A stretch of 64,000 nt of DNA from Loktanella sp. 3ANDIMAR09 (GCF_001420005.1 NZ_LJAK01000017.1:1-64000); one strand, 5' to 3'. Counted from the stretch's first letter, positions 43,764 through 54,048 are shown. Numbers and translations are program-made. Notes: generated from the sequence alone by a model not told the origin.

Positions 43764-44434
43764 GGGTGTTCTCCTGTCAGCGCATCAACAGCCGCGTCGA
43801 GCTGCGCGAAATCGGTGATGATCCGGTCGGCGTCCAGGGCCTCTGGCGGGTGATAGCCCCAGCTGACCCCGATGGTGGCGACGCCTGCGGCCCGCCCCAT
43901 CTGCATGTCGAAACTGGTATCGCCCACCATGACCGCGCGTGCAGGATCGACGCCGGTATCGGCCAGCACCTGTTGGATCATGGACGGATGCGGCTTGGAT
44001 GGATGATGGTCGGCGGTCTGCACGCTCTGGAAATAGCCTTCCAGCCCGTGATCCGCGATCATCGCCTGCATGCCGCGCAGCGATTTCCCCGTCGCTGCCG
44101 CCATCAGCATCGTGTCCTGCGCGCGAAACCGGTCCAAGGCGTCGCGGGCACCGTCATAAAACGGTGCCATCGCCTCGCTGCCCAACGATGCTCGATGGTC
44201 GTAATAAGCCTGCTGATAGGCGCTGCGCAGTGCGACCCGTTCTGCGTCCGGCGCATCGGGCACAAGGGCGCGGAACATGACGTCAACGGACAGGCCGACG
44301 CCGCGCAGGCAGGCGGCATCACCCGGATAGTCGCGCCCCACAGCGGCAAAGCCCGCCCGCATCGCATGAACGATGGCGGCGCGGCTGTTCACCAGCGTGC
44401 CGTCCACGTCGAATATCACCAGCCGCAGGTCCAT
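43760..44434 (-). CDS. HAD-superfamily phosphatase (phosphoglycolate phosphatase-like)
   Basis: The 224-residue HAD hydrolase has motif I FDVDGTLVNS (nucleophile and acid/base Asp), an alpha-helical cap, motif II AAATGKS, the Lys in SKPHP and motif IV VMVGDTSFDMQMG. The substrate cannot be told; small phosphate esters such as phosphoglycolate are likely. It shares one base with the upstream pseudouridine synthase stop and overlaps the ATP12 gene by 4 nt, so translation is coupled. Confidence 0.9.
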   Translation of the reverse strand: MDLRLVIFDVDGTLVNSRAAIVHAMRAGFAAVGRDYPGDAACLRGVGLSVDVMFRALVPDAPDAERVALRSAYQQAYYDHRASLGSEAMAPFYDGARDALDRFRAQDTMLMAAATGKSLRGMQAMIADHGLEGYFQSVQTADHHPSKPHPSMIQQVLADTGVDPARAVMVGDTSFDMQMGRAAGVATIGVSWGYHPPEALDADRIITDFAQLDAAVDALTGEHP

Positions 44435-45486
44435 CAGTCAGGCATGTTGAACGGATCGACGGGCGCATGCGCCTCGACCCAGCCCACGAAATCCCAGGTG
44501 CGTTTCATGTGGTCGGGCATCGGTGCGGTCAGATGCAGGATGGCACCGGTTTCAGGATGTTCAATCGTCAGCGACCGGGCATGCAGGTGCATCTTGCGGC
44601 TGATGTCGCCACCCATGCCAGCGCCCCAGCCATCGCCTAGGTTTTCCTGGCTCGACCCGCCGTATTTGCCGTCACCAATGATCGGATGCCCCATCTCGGC
44701 CATATGGGCGCGCAGCTGGTGCGTGCGACCCGTGATCGGGACCAGCGCCACCCAGGACGCGCGACCACCCAAGGTATCCAGCACGGCGTAATCCGTCGTC
44801 GCGCGCTTGGCACCTTCGGTCGTATCGACCTCGCGCGGGTGGATGCAGTGCATCTTTTCACCCTCGCCGTGATGGCCGTGACCGCCCGCCTTGACCAGAC
44901 CGTATTTGATCGTGCCCGCGCGCGGATGCGGTGTGCCGGCAACAGCGGCCCAGTAGATCTTGCGCGTGGCGTGATGCTTGAGGTTCTCTGTCAGCGCCTT
45001 GGCCATCATGCGCGTGCGCGCCAGCAGCAACACGCCGCTGGTGTCGCGGTCCAGCCGGTGCACCAGACGGGGCTTTTCGTCGTAGCCAAAGGTCAACGCC
45101 TCGGCCATGCCGTCCACGTGCCGCGTGGTTTTCGACCCGCCCTGCGTCGCCAGACCCGCCGGTTTGTTGATCGCGATGATATGGTCGTCGCGGTAGATCA
45201 CGCAGGACTGGATCAGCGCGGCATCCGCCTTGGTCACGCCCTGTTTCAGCATGGACCGTTCGGCGGCAACCTGTTCCTCGGTCGGCAGCGGCGGAATGCG
45301 GATCGTCTGCCCCACTTCCAGCCGGGTGTTGGATTTCACCCGCCCGCCGTCGACGCGCACGTCGCCCTTGCGGCACATCTTTTCGATGCGCCCCTGCGTC
45401 AGGTGTGGAAACAGCCGCCGCAGATAGCGGTCCACCCGCTGATCACCGTCGTCGTCACCGATTGTGCGTGTTTGTACGCCACTCAT
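44434..45486 (-). CDS. RluA-family (RluC-like) 23S rRNA pseudouridine synthase
   Basis: The 350-residue enzyme has an N-terminal S4 RNA-binding domain (DRYLRRLFPHLTQGRIEKMC, DVRVDGGRVK) and a catalytic domain with HRLDRDTSGVLLLAR, whose Asp is the nucleophile, then GRTHQLRAHM and HPIIGDGKYGG. It should modify uridines in large-subunit rRNA. The start at 45486 overlaps the crcB stop (ATGA); longer upstream frames run through crcB and are rejected. Confidence 0.92.
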   Translation of the reverse strand: MSGVQTRTIGDDDGDQRVDRYLRRLFPHLTQGRIEKMCRKGDVRVDGGRVKSNTRLEVGQTIRIPPLPTEEQVAAERSMLKQGVTKADAALIQSCVIYRDDHIIAINKPAGLATQGGSKTTRHVDGMAEALTFGYDEKPRLVHRLDRDTSGVLLLARTRMMAKALTENLKHHATRKIYWAAVAGTPHPRAGTIKYGLVKAGGHGHHGEGEKMHCIHPREVDTTEGAKRATTDYAVLDTLGGRASWVALVPITGRTHQLRAHMAEMGHPIIGDGKYGGSSQENLGDGWGAGMGGDISRKMHLHARSLTIEHPETGAILHLTAPMPDHMKRTWDFVGWVEAHAPVDPFNMPD

Positions 45487-45857
45487 ATCATCATCCTTGT
45501 CACGATCAGGCCCGCGAACAGCGCCAACAGGGCCACGCCAACGCTGGCCCCCACATATAATCCCGCCAGCCCCAGCTGGCCCGTCTCGATCAGGCGGATC
45601 GCATCCAGTGAGAACGCGGAAAACGTGGTGAACCCACCCAAGACCCCGGTCATCATAAACGGTGCGAACCGATTGCCGGACCGTTCCGCCAGCAGCACGA
45701 CCAGCACGCCCATCAGGAACGACCCGACCACGTTGACGCACAACGTGGCCCAGGGGAAACCCGGCCCCATGACGCGCAGCGCCCACAGCCCGGTCAGCCA
45801 CCGCAGGGTCGCACCAATCGCGCCGCCCAATGCCACAGAGATGCCTGTCAAAATCAT
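45483..45857 (-). CDS. crcB: Fluoride exporter CrcB/Fluc
   Basis: The 124-residue dual-topology channel has four membrane helices and the family signatures GGAIGATLRW, NVVGSFLMGVL and GGFTTFSAFSLD, the last with the fluoride-lining Phe/Ser/Thr. The start at 45857 (MILTG) is the family start. Only 31 bp separate it from the rarA stop, and I see no fluoride riboswitch. Its stop overlaps the rluA start. Confidence 0.95.
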   Translation of the reverse strand: MILTGISVALGGAIGATLRWLTGLWALRVMGPGFPWATLCVNVVGSFLMGVLVVLLAERSGNRFAPFMMTGVLGGFTTFSAFSLDAIRLIETGQLGLAGLYVGASVGVALLALFAGLIVTRMMI

Positions 45858-45888
45858 CCGCGCTCTCTGGCCCCTGGCGCGGTAGAAG

Positions 45889-47208
45889 TCAATTCTGGCG
45901 GGCCTTGCGCTTGGCCCGCAACCCGGCAAAGAAATCCAGCCGCTTTTTCAGATCACGCTCGAACCCGCGATCGACAGGCAGATAGTAAATGCCGCGCTTC
46001 ATGCCTTCGGGGAAATAGTCCTGACCGGAAAACCCGTCCTCGGCGTCGTGGTCATAGGCATAGCCCGCACCGAACCCCTGTTCTTTCATTAGCGAGGTCG
46101 GTGCATTCAGGATGTGGGCCGGTGGCGGTTCGGACCCGGTTTTTTTCGCGGCCACCATCGCCGCCTTGAACGCCACATAGCCTGCGTTGGATTTCGGCGC
46201 GAGCGCCAGATACGTCACCGCCTGCCCCAGCGCCAATTCGCCCTCTGGACTGCCCAGCCGTTCGTAGGTTTCCCAAGCTTGCAGGCAGACGTGTTGTGCC
46301 TGCGGATCAGCCAGCCCGATATCCTCGACCGCCATCCGCACGATACGCCGCGCCAGGTATCGCGGGTCCTCACCGCCCGTCAGCATCCGCGCCAGCCAAT
46401 AAAGTGCGGCATCAGGGTCCGATCCGCGCACGGATTTGTGCAAGGCCGAAATCAGGTTGTAATGTTCATCACCCGATTTGTCGTATTTGGCCGCACGCTT
46501 CATCAACCGACTGGTCAGCGTATCGACCCCCAGCGGTTTGTCCGTTTTCCAGCCTGCGATCTGTTCGATCAGATTCAGCAGCGACCGCCCGTCACCATCC
46601 GCCATGTTGATCAACGCCGCACGCGCAGAGCCGTCCAGCGGCAACGCACGGCCCAGTTCCGCCTCGGCCCGTTGGGCCAGCAGTTCGAGGTCATCCTCGT
46701 TCAGCCGCGTCAGGATCAGCACCTGCGACCGCGACAAAAGCGCGGCGTTCAGCTCGAAGCTTGGATTTTCCGTCGTGGCCCCGACCAGCAGGATGGTTCC
46801 GTCCTCCATGTAGGGCAGGAAACCGTCCTGCTGCGCCTTGTTGAACCGGTGGATCTCGTCCACGAACAACAGCGTGCCTTGCCCGTTGGCACGCCTGATC
46901 TTGGCCGCCTCGAACACTTTGCGCAGGTCCGGCACGCCAGTGAAAATCGCGCTGATCTGAACGAAATGCAGGTCGGATTCATTGGCCAGCAGCCGCGCGA
47001 TCGTCGTCTTGCCGACACCCGGCGGCCCCCAGAACACCAGTGACGACAGACTGCCAGACGCCAGCATCGCGCCCAGCGGTGCATCCGGTCCCAGCACCTG
47101 CTGCTGCCCGATCACCTGCGACAAGGCGCGCGGTCGAAGCCGATCCGCAAGGGGGCGCGGACCGGCAGGTTTCGCATGAGGAGGGTCAGAGTCGAACAAA
47201 TCAGCCAT
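45889..47208 (-). CDS. rarA: Replication-associated recombination protein A (RarA/MgsA)
   Basis: The 439-residue AAA+ clamp-loader-like ATPase acts at stalled forks. It has Walker A WGPPGVGKTT, Walker B LLFVDEIHRFNKAQQD, sensor GATTENPSFE and the C-terminal tetramerization region (ALYWLARMLTGGEDPRYLAR, YDHD...YFPEG). The start MADLFDSDPP at 47208 is chosen; the open frame extends to 47235. Confidence 0.96.
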   Translation of the reverse strand: MADLFDSDPPHAKPAGPRPLADRLRPRALSQVIGQQQVLGPDAPLGAMLASGSLSSLVFWGPPGVGKTTIARLLANESDLHFVQISAIFTGVPDLRKVFEAAKIRRANGQGTLLFVDEIHRFNKAQQDGFLPYMEDGTILLVGATTENPSFELNAALLSRSQVLILTRLNEDDLELLAQRAEAELGRALPLDGSARAALINMADGDGRSLLNLIEQIAGWKTDKPLGVDTLTSRLMKRAAKYDKSGDEHYNLISALHKSVRGSDPDAALYWLARMLTGGEDPRYLARRIVRMAVEDIGLADPQAQHVCLQAWETYERLGSPEGELALGQAVTYLALAPKSNAGYVAFKAAMVAAKKTGSEPPPAHILNAPTSLMKEQGFGAGYAYDHDAEDGFSGQDYFPEGMKRGIYYLPVDRGFERDLKKRLDFFAGLRAKRKARQN

Positions 47209-47247
47209 CTGCGACAGATAAGCCTTGCCCGGCAACTTGGCAAAGCG

Positions 47248-47838
47248 TCAGTGCATCTGGCGGGCAAATCCGATCCAGACGGCCTGATAGTCGATCCCGC
47301 CCATGTTCATGTTGCGGCCGGCGGGTTCCATCGTCAGATGACAGCGCCCGGCCCAACGGCCCCAGTTCGACGGCAACAGCGCGATCATGCGGCCGATCCC
47401 TTCGGTGCGGGCGGTGCGCAGCATCTGGTTGACCAGCCGGATGCGGACCCGCTGACGCTGGGCTGCGGGCAGGTCATGGACAATGAAACCGCGCGTGACC
47501 TCCCATGTGGCACTGTCCACCGGTGCCGCGCCGAACAACAGGTCATCGGGGATCGACGACAACAGCCCGTTTTGCGCATCACGGATCATGTAGGAATAGA
47601 CACCGCATTGCGCGGTTGTCGGTGTCAGACGCACGCCCGCCAGCACCCGCCCATCGACATCATGAACCGCGAGCCAACGTGACGCAGGTGTATCATACTG
47701 GTCGAATTCCATGCCCATGCTCTCGGGCAGTTTCCAATTGTTCCGGACGATGAACGATTCGCGCCGTGCGCGCAGGATGTTTGCGAAAAGCTCGCCATGA
47801 TTGTGCAGATTGGCAAAGGATAGCGTGGTTGCTTGCAT
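47248..47838 (-). CDS. Acyl-homoserine-lactone synthase (LuxI family)
   Basis: The 196-residue product aligns with LuxI synthases, which make AHL signals from SAM and acyl-ACP. The family's invariant residues are in place: Arg25, Phe29, Trp35 (FIVRNNWKL), Asp46 and Asp49 (FDQYD), Arg70 (GVRLTPT) and Glu101 (ATWEVTRGF). The C-terminal acyl-binding half is more divergent, so the acyl chain is not predictable. The cognate luxR-type gene lies 71 bp upstream on the same strand. No lux-box-like palindrome was recognised. Confidence 0.9.
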   Translation of the reverse strand: MQATTLSFANLHNHGELFANILRARRESFIVRNNWKLPESMGMEFDQYDTPASRWLAVHDVDGRVLAGVRLTPTTAQCGVYSYMIRDAQNGLLSSIPDDLLFGAAPVDSATWEVTRGFIVHDLPAAQRQRVRIRLVNQMLRTARTEGIGRMIALLPSNWGRWAGRCHLTMEPAGRNMNMGGIDYQAVWIGFARQMH

Positions 47839-47909
47839 GATTGTTTCTCCGATGAATGAAAAGGCGACGACGGCAGGTCATCGTTTCGGAGTCATGCTTA
47901 AAAAAGTGT

Positions 47910-48521
47910 TTAGAGCAACTTGTAGTTGCGAGCCCTCTGGATCGCTTCAACCGTTGTTCTTGCTTTCAGATTGGTACGTGCGGCAGCAAGTCGCGCCTTC
48001 AGGGCGCTTTCTGAAATGCCCAGCTTTGCAGCAGCGGCCGCATGGCGATCACCGCCCGCGATCAGCGCCAATGCCTCGATCTGTGCGGCGGACAGCGAAC
48101 CGGGTGGTTCAACCAGACGATGCATCGTTTCGATCGTTTCGGCAAACTGGGTAATCTCGCTCTGGGTGAACTCGCGTTCTGCACGGGCGGCGGATGCCAC
48201 GGTCCGGGACTTGATCGACCCTGTCGCCACGACAAACCCGTAGTTCATGCCGAATTCGCGGGCCTGCCCGATAATGTTCTCAGGATCGGGCAGCTGGATT
48301 TCAGACCAACGGGCGGTGCCGGTATTCCCGAACCCCCACAGGATGATCGGATCACGCAGCGCATAGGCCCGTTCCGTATAACGGTCCGTCCAGTCGCGCG
48401 GATAGCTGTGATAATGCATCAGGGGCAGCGCGAACCGAAAATGCAGCGCATAGAACAGCCCCGAGGGGGCCATTTTCACCAGTTCGCGCGTGTGTCTTTC
48501 GATCTCGGATTGGACGGTCAT
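47910..48521 (-). CDS. LuxR-family quorum-sensing regulator
   Basis: The 203-residue regulator is shorter than typical LuxR (about 240). The N-terminal autoinducer-binding domain is recognisable by HYHSYPRDWTDRYTERAYALRDP and WSEIQLPD. A C-terminal GerE helix-turn-helix follows (LSAAQIEALALIAGG, AAAKLGISESALKARL), less canonical than in LuxR. It lies directly upstream of the AHL synthase gene on the same strand, so the two probably form a signalling pair. The start at 48521 has only AGG nearby. Confidence 0.85.
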   Translation of the reverse strand: MTVQSEIERHTRELVKMAPSGLFYALHFRFALPLMHYHSYPRDWTDRYTERAYALRDPIILWGFGNTGTARWSEIQLPDPENIIGQAREFGMNYGFVVATGSIKSRTVASAARAEREFTQSEITQFAETIETMHRLVEPPGSLSAAQIEALALIAGGDRHAAAAAKLGISESALKARLAAARTNLKARTTVEAIQRARNYKLL

Positions 48522-48621
48522 GGCCTGATCTACATTGGGTCACCGACAGTATCGCTGCGGTTTTATAAAATTGTTACTAATGGATATTTTCGCCGCGTGG
48601 CGAATTTTTGACCGTCAAACA

Positions 48622-48652
48622 CAAAAAAGGCCCGATCTTGCGACCGGGCCTC
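48622..48652 (-). terminator. Rho-independent terminator after rplQ
   Basis: On the minus strand GGCCCGGTCGCAAGATCGGGCC is a GC stem followed by TTTTTT, 20 bp after the rplQ stop. It ends the ribosomal cluster and separates it from luxR-luxI. Confidence 0.9.
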
Positions 48653-48672
48653 TTTGACGAACTGCCGTCAGC

Positions 48673-49092
48673 TTAGCTTTCGGCGGAATCTTCTTCGGCC
48701 AGACGGGCCTTGTCGGCGGCACCCTTGGCGTCGCGGTCGCGGTCAACCAGTTCGATGATCGCCATCGGGGCCATGTCGCCATAACGGAAACCGGCCTTCA
48801 GGACGCGGCAGTAGCCACCCTGACGGTCCTGGTAGCGTGGCCCCAGGATTTCGAACAGTTTGGCAGTGTGCATTTCCTGCTTCAGCTGCGCATTGGCCAT
48901 GCGGCGGGCGTGCAGGTCGCCGCGCTTGCCCAGCGTGATCAGCTTGTCGATGACGCGCTTGAGTTCTTTGGCCTTGGGCAGGGTCGTCTTGATCTGCTCA
49001 TGTTCGATGAGCGAGCCAGCCATGTTCGCGAACAGCGCCTTGCGGTGTTCATGGGTGCGGTTCAGGCGGCGGTATCCACGTGCGTGACGCAT
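48673..49092 (-). CDS. rplQ: 50S ribosomal protein L17
   Basis: The 139-residue L17 starts [20 protein letters not shown] and contains [20 protein letters not shown]. The C-terminal tail after AIIELVDRD is acidic and variable. It is the last gene of the alpha operon, downstream of rpoA, with a terminator immediately after it. Confidence 0.98.
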   Translation of the reverse strand: MRHARGYRRLNRTHEHRKALFANMAGSLIEHEQIKTTLPKAKELKRVIDKLITLGKRGDLHARRMANAQLKQEMHTAKLFEILGPRYQDRQGGYCRVLKAGFRYGDMAPMAIIELVDRDRDAKGAADKARLAEEDSAES

Positions 49093-49227
49093 GTTAAGTC
49101 TCCATTACGTTTTATGATGGGCCCGCGATGCGATGACGCGTAGCTCCGTTATTGGGGCACCATGCCCGGATCTTCCCCGCCATTGCGGGCATTGCCGCGC
49201 CCCGATCATGACCGGGGCGCGTATCTC

Positions 49228-50244
49228 TTAGAACTGGTCTTCGAACTTCTTGGCCAGGTCTTCGATGTTGTCTGGCGGCCAGTCCTCGACGTCCATGCCA
49301 AGGTGCAGACCCATGCCGGACAGCACTTCCTTGATCTCGTTCAGGGACTTGCGGCCAAAGTTCGGCGTGCGCAGCATTTCGGCTTCGGTTTTCTGGATCA
49401 GGTCGCCGATATAGACGATGTTGTCGTTCTTGAGGCAGTTTGCCGAACGGACAGACAGTTCCAGCTCGTCCACCTTCTTGAGCAGCAGCGGGTTGAATTC
49501 CAGACCGTCATCATCGCCACCGGCGGATGCGGATTCCGGCTCGTCAAAGTTGACGAAGACCTGCAACTGGTCCTGAAGGATACGGGCGGCATAGGCCACG
49601 GCATCATCAGGCGTCAGCGAACCGTCGGTTTCGATTTTCATCGTCAGCTTGTCATAGTCCAGCACCTGGCCCTCGCGGGTCGGCTGTACGTCATAGCTGA
49701 CCTTCTTGACCGGGGAATAGATCGCATCGATGGCGATCATGCCGATCGGTGCATCCTCGGGCTTGTTCTTGTCGGCGGCGACATAGCCCTTACCGGTGTT
49801 GACGGTCAGTTCCATGTAGAGATCGGCACCGTCGTCCAGGTGGCAGATCACGTGATCCTTGTTCAGGATCTCGATCCCGGCGGTTTCCGAGATATCGCCA
49901 GCCGTCACGATGCCCGGACCCTTGGCCTGAACGCTCAGACGCTTGGGGCCTTCGACGTCCATGCGGATTGCCACACCCTTGAGGTTCAGAACGATGTCGG
50001 TCACGTCTTCACGCACACCGGCCACGGACGAAAATTCATGCAGGACGTTGTCGATCTGAACGGCGGTGATGGCAGCGCCTTGCAGCGACGACATCAGCAC
50101 GCGGCGCAGCGCGTTGCCCAGCGTCAGACCAAAGCCGCGTTCCAGCGGTTCGGCGGTCACGGTCGCCTGGCGTGCGGGGTCGTTGCCCGGCTTGACGTCC
50201 AGTTGCGACGGTTTAATCAGTTCGGCCCAGTTCTTGTGGATCAT
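49228..50244 (-). CDS. rpoA: RNA polymerase alpha subunit
   Basis: The 338-residue subunit has an N-terminal assembly domain ([20 protein letters not shown]) and a C-terminal domain ([20 protein letters not shown]) that contacts UP elements and activators. The start at 50244 (MIHKNW) fits the family; GGAGGGA lies upstream. It is flanked by rpsK and rplQ as usual, with GC-rich hairpins in both gaps. Confidence 0.98.
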   Translation of the reverse strand: MIHKNWAELIKPSQLDVKPGNDPARQATVTAEPLERGFGLTLGNALRRVLMSSLQGAAITAVQIDNVLHEFSSVAGVREDVTDIVLNLKGVAIRMDVEGPKRLSVQAKGPGIVTAGDISETAGIEILNKDHVICHLDDGADLYMELTVNTGKGYVAADKNKPEDAPIGMIAIDAIYSPVKKVSYDVQPTREGQVLDYDKLTMKIETDGSLTPDDAVAYAARILQDQLQVFVNFDEPESASAGGDDDGLEFNPLLLKKVDELELSVRSANCLKNDNIVYIGDLIQKTEAEMLRTPNFGRKSLNEIKEVLSGMGLHLGMDVEDWPPDNIEDLAKKFEDQF

Positions 50245-50313
50245 ATGTCCCTCCATCCTTGCCCGACCCTATGTCCAAAAGGTCCGACGCTCGAGGTTTC
50301 AAAACGGCGCAAC

Positions 50314-50337
50314 GGGGCCGTGCGGATGCACGGCCCC
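50314..50337 (-). terminator. GC-rich hairpin between rpsK and rpoA
   Basis: GGGGCCGTGC and GCACGGCCCC form a 10-bp stem with a 4-nt loop. No T-run follows, so this is more likely an mRNA-processing or attenuating stem than a full terminator. Confidence 0.5.
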
Positions 50338-50353
50338 ATCACCATAAATAGGC

Positions 50354-50746
50354 TTAGACGCGGCGACGCTTTGGGGGGCGGCAGCCGTTGTGGGCCATCG
50401 GCGTCACATCACGGATCGACGTGATGTTGAAACCGACGGCGGCCAGGGCGCGCAGCGCGCTTTCGCGGCCGGAACCGGGGCCCTGCACTTCGACTTCCAG
50501 CGTTTTCACGCCGTGGTCCTGTGCTTTCTTGCCGGCGTCTTCTGCGGCCATCTGGGCGGCGTAGGGTGTCGATTTACGCGACCCCTTGAAACCCATGGTA
50601 CCGGCAGAGGACCACGCAATTGCATTGCCCTGAACGTCGGAAATCAGGATTTTCGTGTTGTTGAACGAAGAGTTCACATGCGCCACACCAGCGGCGATGT
50701 TCTTGGAGACCTTCTTCTTGCCCCCACGACGAGTATCACGTGCCAT
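50354..50746 (-). CDS. rpsK: 30S ribosomal protein S11
   Basis: The 130-residue S11 contains [20 protein letters not shown], the platform-binding [14 protein letters not shown] and the C-terminal [13 protein letters not shown] perfect AGGAGG precedes the ATG. It lies 12 bp after rpsM. Confidence 0.98.
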   Translation of the reverse strand: MARDTRRGGKKKVSKNIAAGVAHVNSSFNNTKILISDVQGNAIAWSSAGTMGFKGSRKSTPYAAQMAAEDAGKKAQDHGVKTLEVEVQGPGSGRESALRALAAVGFNITSIRDVTPMAHNGCRPPKRRRV

Positions 50747-50758
50747 GATGGAGCCTCC

Positions 50759-51127
50759 TTATTTCTTCTTGCCGGCGATGGCCTTTGCGGGGCCCTTGCG
50801 CGTGCGTGCGTTGGTGTGGGTCCGCTGACCGCGAACCGGCAGGTTCCGGCGGTGACGCAGGCCACGGTACGAACCGAGGTCCATCAGACGCTTGATGTTC
50901 ATCTGGGTCTCACGACGCAGGTCACCCTCGACGGTCAGATGCTCGTCGATATACTCGCGCACCTTGAGGATTTCGGCGTCGGACAGGTCGTTCACGCGGC
51001 GTGCGCGGTCGATGCCGACAGCTTCACAGATGGTTTCAGCGGTCGTGTTGCCGATACCGGTGATATAGGTCAGTGCGATGGGAACGCGCTTACCAGACGG
51101 GATGTTAACCCCAGCGATACGTGCCAA
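50759..51127 (-). CDS. rpsM: 30S ribosomal protein S13
   Basis: The 122-residue S13 starts [10 protein letters not shown] and has the helix-two-turn-helix segment [18 protein letters not shown] and the basic tail [20 protein letters not shown]. rpmJ and infA, which precede it in many bacteria, are absent here; adk lies upstream, 206 bp away. Confidence 0.98.
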   Translation of the reverse strand: MARIAGVNIPSGKRVPIALTYITGIGNTTAETICEAVGIDRARRVNDLSDAEILKVREYIDEHLTVEGDLRRETQMNIKRLMDLGSYRGLRHRRNLPVRGQRTHTNARTRKGPAKAIAGKKK

Positions 51128-51298
51128 AATAGCAATCCTTTTCGTTGCGGGTCCGTCATGCCAGACCCTTTTTTCACAACGCAGGCCTACCGGTTTTCAC
51201 GGCAGGCCGGTGTCATATGAGGTAATCTTGGCGGCGTGGGTGCGACCCGGACACCAAGAATGATTCCCTCGCGGGATGCGGGTGTTTAGGAGCAAGGC

Positions 51299-51320
51299 AA
51301 CAGGGGGTCAACCCCCTGTT
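51299..51320 (-). terminator. Hairpin after adk
   Basis: AACAGGGGGT and ACCCCCTGTT face each other with almost no loop, 14 bp past the adk stop. It is followed on the minus strand by GCCTTGC rather than a T-run, so termination may be partial. It separates adk from rpsM. Confidence 0.6.
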
Positions 51321-51333
51321 CACCATTGGCGTA

Positions 51334-51981
51334 TCAGGCCAGTGCAGCGCGGATCGCAGCCGACACATCGTCCATTGATTGCAGGCCGTCGACCGTGCTC
51401 AGGTCGTCCTTGGCGTAATAGTAACCGACCAGCGGGCTGGTCTGTTTGTAATAGGCCAGAAGGCGGGTTTTCAGACTATCTTCGTTGTCGTCCGCGCGGC
51501 GCGTGAACTCTGCCTTTTCGCCGCAGCTGACGCAGACGCCGTCGTCCGGAACCGGTTTGGTGTTGTCGTTATAGACCTCACCGCAGTTGGCACAGGTTGA
51601 ACGGGCCGTGATCCGGGCGACCAGCGCCTCGTCATCGACTTCCATCAAGACGACGCGGTCCAGATCCTCACCCAGTTCCTTCAGCAGATCACCCAGCGCG
51701 TCGGCCTGTGCCAGCGTGCGGGGAAACCCGTCAAAGATATAGCCGTCAGCGCCGTCGTCGTTGGTCAGCTGTTCACGGATCAGACCAATCACGATCTCAT
51801 CGGTGACCAGCTCACCCCGGTCCATGACCCCGGCGACCATCTGGCCCATCTCGGTGCCCGATGTCCGGGCGGCGCGCAGCATGTCACCCGTGGACAGCTG
51901 CACCAGATTGCGTTCTTCGACCAGGCGACGCGCTTGCGTGCCCTTTCCCGCCCCCGGCGGTCCCAACAGGATAATGTTCAT
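51334..51981 (-). CDS. adk: Adenylate kinase
   Basis: The 215-residue enzyme interconverts ATP, ADP and AMP. It has P-loop [10 protein letters not shown], the AMP site STGDMLRAA and [14 protein letters not shown]. The LID domain carries two CxxC pairs (CANC, CVSC), so it is a zinc-type lid. Its ATG overlaps the secY stop by 4 nt (ATGA). Confidence 0.97.
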   Translation of the reverse strand: MNIILLGPPGAGKGTQARRLVEERNLVQLSTGDMLRAARTSGTEMGQMVAGVMDRGELVTDEIVIGLIREQLTNDDGADGYIFDGFPRTLAQADALGDLLKELGEDLDRVVLMEVDDEALVARITARSTCANCGEVYNDNTKPVPDDGVCVSCGEKAEFTRRADDNEDSLKTRLLAYYKQTSPLVGYYYAKDDLSTVDGLQSMDDVSAAIRAALA

Positions 51982-53339
51982 CGGCGCGCTGGCCCCCTCC
52001 GCTTCGTGCCGCCGCGCTTGCCGCGCAACTGTGATTTCTCGATCAGTCCCTCATACTGATGCGCCAGCAGATGTGACTGTATCTGCTGAATGGTGTCCAT
52101 CCCCACCGACACGATAATCAGCACGGATGTGCCGCCGAAATAGAACGGGATCGCGAACTGGCTGCGGATGATTTCCGGCAACAGCGCGACCAGCGCCAGA
52201 TAGCCGGACCCCAGCACCAGAATACGGGTCACAACGTAGTCGAGGTATTCCTTGGTTTTCTGACCCGGACGAATACCCGGCACGAAACCGTTCTGGTTCT
52301 TGAGGTTTTCGGCGACGTCCTCGGTCTTGAACGCGACTTCACGGGTGTAAAAATAGGTGAAGAACACGATCATGAATGTGAAAAACAGCAGGTACAGCGG
52401 CTGGCCCGGTCCGAAATAGGCCAGCAGTGCCGACATGAACGGGCTGTTCGATCCACCCGAAAACGTGCTGATCGTTGTCGGCAGCAGCAGCAGCGCGCTG
52501 GCAAAGATCGCGGGGATCACGCCGGCAGGGTTTACCTTGATCGGCAGGTGGCTGGACGACCCGTCATAGACCTTCATGCCGCGCTGTTGGCGTGGATACT
52601 GGATGTGGATCTTGCGCAGCGAGCGTTCCATGAACACCACAAAGGTCAGCACCGCAATCACCATGATGATGACACCGACGATCACGAACGGGCTGATCGC
52701 ACCGGACCGGCCCTGGCTCAGGAACTGCGCAAGCGCGGCCGGAATTTCCGCGATGATGCCGACGAAAATGATCAAGGAGATACCGTTGCCGATGCCGCGT
52801 GCGGTGATCTGCTCACCCAGCCACATCAGGAACATGGTGCCCCCGACGATGGTGATGACACAGCTCGCCGTAAAGAACAGACCCGGATCGGCGGCCAAAC
52901 CGCCCGCCTCCAGCGACTTGGCCAGACCGTAAGCCTGCGCCGTCGCCAGCGCCACGGTGCCATAACGGGTGTATTGGTTCATCTTGCGACGACCCTGTTC
53001 ACCCTCTTTTTTCAGGTTTTTCAGCGGTTCCCACATCGCGCCCAGCAGCTGCACGATGATCGAGGCCGAAATATAAGGCATGATGCCCAGGGCAAAGATA
53101 CCCATCCGCGACAGCGCACCACCGGTGAACATCGACAGGATGCCACCGATTCCGGCGGCTGCGTCGTCCATGAAGGCGCGCAACTGCACGCCGTCGATCC
53201 CCGGGACCGGGATATAGGTGCCCAGTCGGTAGACACACAAAAGCCCGATGGTGAAAAGGATTCGGCTGCGAAGCTCCTTCGCCTTGCCGAAAGCGCCCCA
53301 ACTCATGTTGGATGCCATTTGTTCTGCTGCGGATGCCAT
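51978..53339 (-). CDS. secY: Preprotein translocase subunit SecY
   Basis: The 453-residue channel of the Sec translocon has ten membrane helices. Signatures are [30 protein letters not shown] and the cytoplasmic loop [17 protein letters not shown]. It ends with a basic tail ([15 protein letters not shown]). It follows rplO but is separated from it by a terminator-like hairpin at 53362-53397. Confidence 0.98.
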   Translation of the reverse strand: MASAAEQMASNMSWGAFGKAKELRSRILFTIGLLCVYRLGTYIPVPGIDGVQLRAFMDDAAAGIGGILSMFTGGALSRMGIFALGIMPYISASIIVQLLGAMWEPLKNLKKEGEQGRRKMNQYTRYGTVALATAQAYGLAKSLEAGGLAADPGLFFTASCVITIVGGTMFLMWLGEQITARGIGNGISLIIFVGIIAEIPAALAQFLSQGRSGAISPFVIVGVIIMVIAVLTFVVFMERSLRKIHIQYPRQQRGMKVYDGSSSHLPIKVNPAGVIPAIFASALLLLPTTISTFSGGSNSPFMSALLAYFGPGQPLYLLFFTFMIVFFTYFYTREVAFKTEDVAENLKNQNGFVPGIRPGQKTKEYLDYVVTRILVLGSGYLALVALLPEIIRSQFAIPFYFGGTSVLIIVSVGMDTIQQIQSHLLAHQYEGLIEKSQLRGKRGGTKRRGPARR

Positions 53340-53361
53340 GCAAAGGCCTCTTCGATAATAA

Positions 53362-53397
53362 AAACGCCGCCCAACGGTTTCCCGGTCGGCGGCGTTT
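53362..53397 (-). terminator. Terminator-like hairpin between rplO and secY
   Basis: AAACGCCGCC and GGCGGCGTTT form a 10-bp stem with a 16-nt loop, followed on the minus strand by TTATTATCG. The structure sits in the 106-bp gap and could attenuate secY-adk expression. Confidence 0.65.
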
Positions 53398-53445
53398 GGA
53401 AAACGTTGATCCTATCTAGGGCAGGTTTCCCCGACCCACAAGCGA

Positions 53446-53928
53446 TCAGGCGTCTGCGGCCGCTTTCGGGGCTGCAACGGTGACGGAACCACCAGCCTTT
53501 TCGACCGCCTCGATCGCACCCTTGGATGCACCGGTCACGTTCAGCGTGATCTTGGACGTCAGTTCGCCTTTGGCCAGAACGCGGATACCGTCCTTGCGGC
53601 GGCGGATCAGACCGGATGCGATCAGCGCGTCCTCGGTCAGCTCGTTGCTGATGTCGATCTTGCCGGCGTCGATGAATTTCTGGATCAGGCCCAGGTTCAC
53701 AACGGAATAGGTCTTGGCGTTGATGTTGTTGAAACCACGCTTGGGCAGGCGTTGGTACAGCGGCATCTGGCCGCCCTCATAGCCCTTGATCGCCACACCA
53801 GAGCGCGACTTCTGGCCCTTGATACCACGGCCACCGGTCTTACCCTTGCCGGAACCAGCACCACGGCCAACGCGCTTCTTGCGGTGGGTTGCGCCTGCGT
53901 TGTCGGACAGTTCGTTCAGTTTAAACAT
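53446..53928 (-). CDS. rplO: 50S ribosomal protein L15
   Basis: The 160-residue L15 starts [20 protein letters not shown] and has the Gly/Arg/Lys-rich N-terminus [20 protein letters not shown]. The start at 53928 has GGAGATA upstream and is preferred to the longer frame. Upstream, where rpmD normally lies, there is an alpha/beta hydrolase gene instead. Confidence 0.97.
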   Translation of the reverse strand: MFKLNELSDNAGATHRKKRVGRGAGSGKGKTGGRGIKGQKSRSGVAIKGYEGGQMPLYQRLPKRGFNNINAKTYSVVNLGLIQKFIDAGKIDISNELTEDALIASGLIRRRKDGIRVLAKGELTSKITLNVTGASKGAIEAVEKAGGSVTVAAPKAAADA

Positions 53929-54048
53929 TGTCGCTATCTCCTTGGCCGGAGGACCCCACCCAGCGACGGGAACGGGGCACACGGCATTACATTGAGTCGC
54001 ACCCAAGGGGTGCAGACCGGCGGCGTATAGCCCCGCACTCACCGCGCG

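Noticed and set aside
45858-45888. Fluoride riboswitch before crcB
   Set aside because: The gap to rarA is only 31 bp and too short for the aptamer; crcB is probably read from a longer transcript.
47839-47909. lux box between luxR and luxI
   Set aside because: No 18-20-bp imperfect palindrome of the lux-box type was recognised here or upstream of the regulator.
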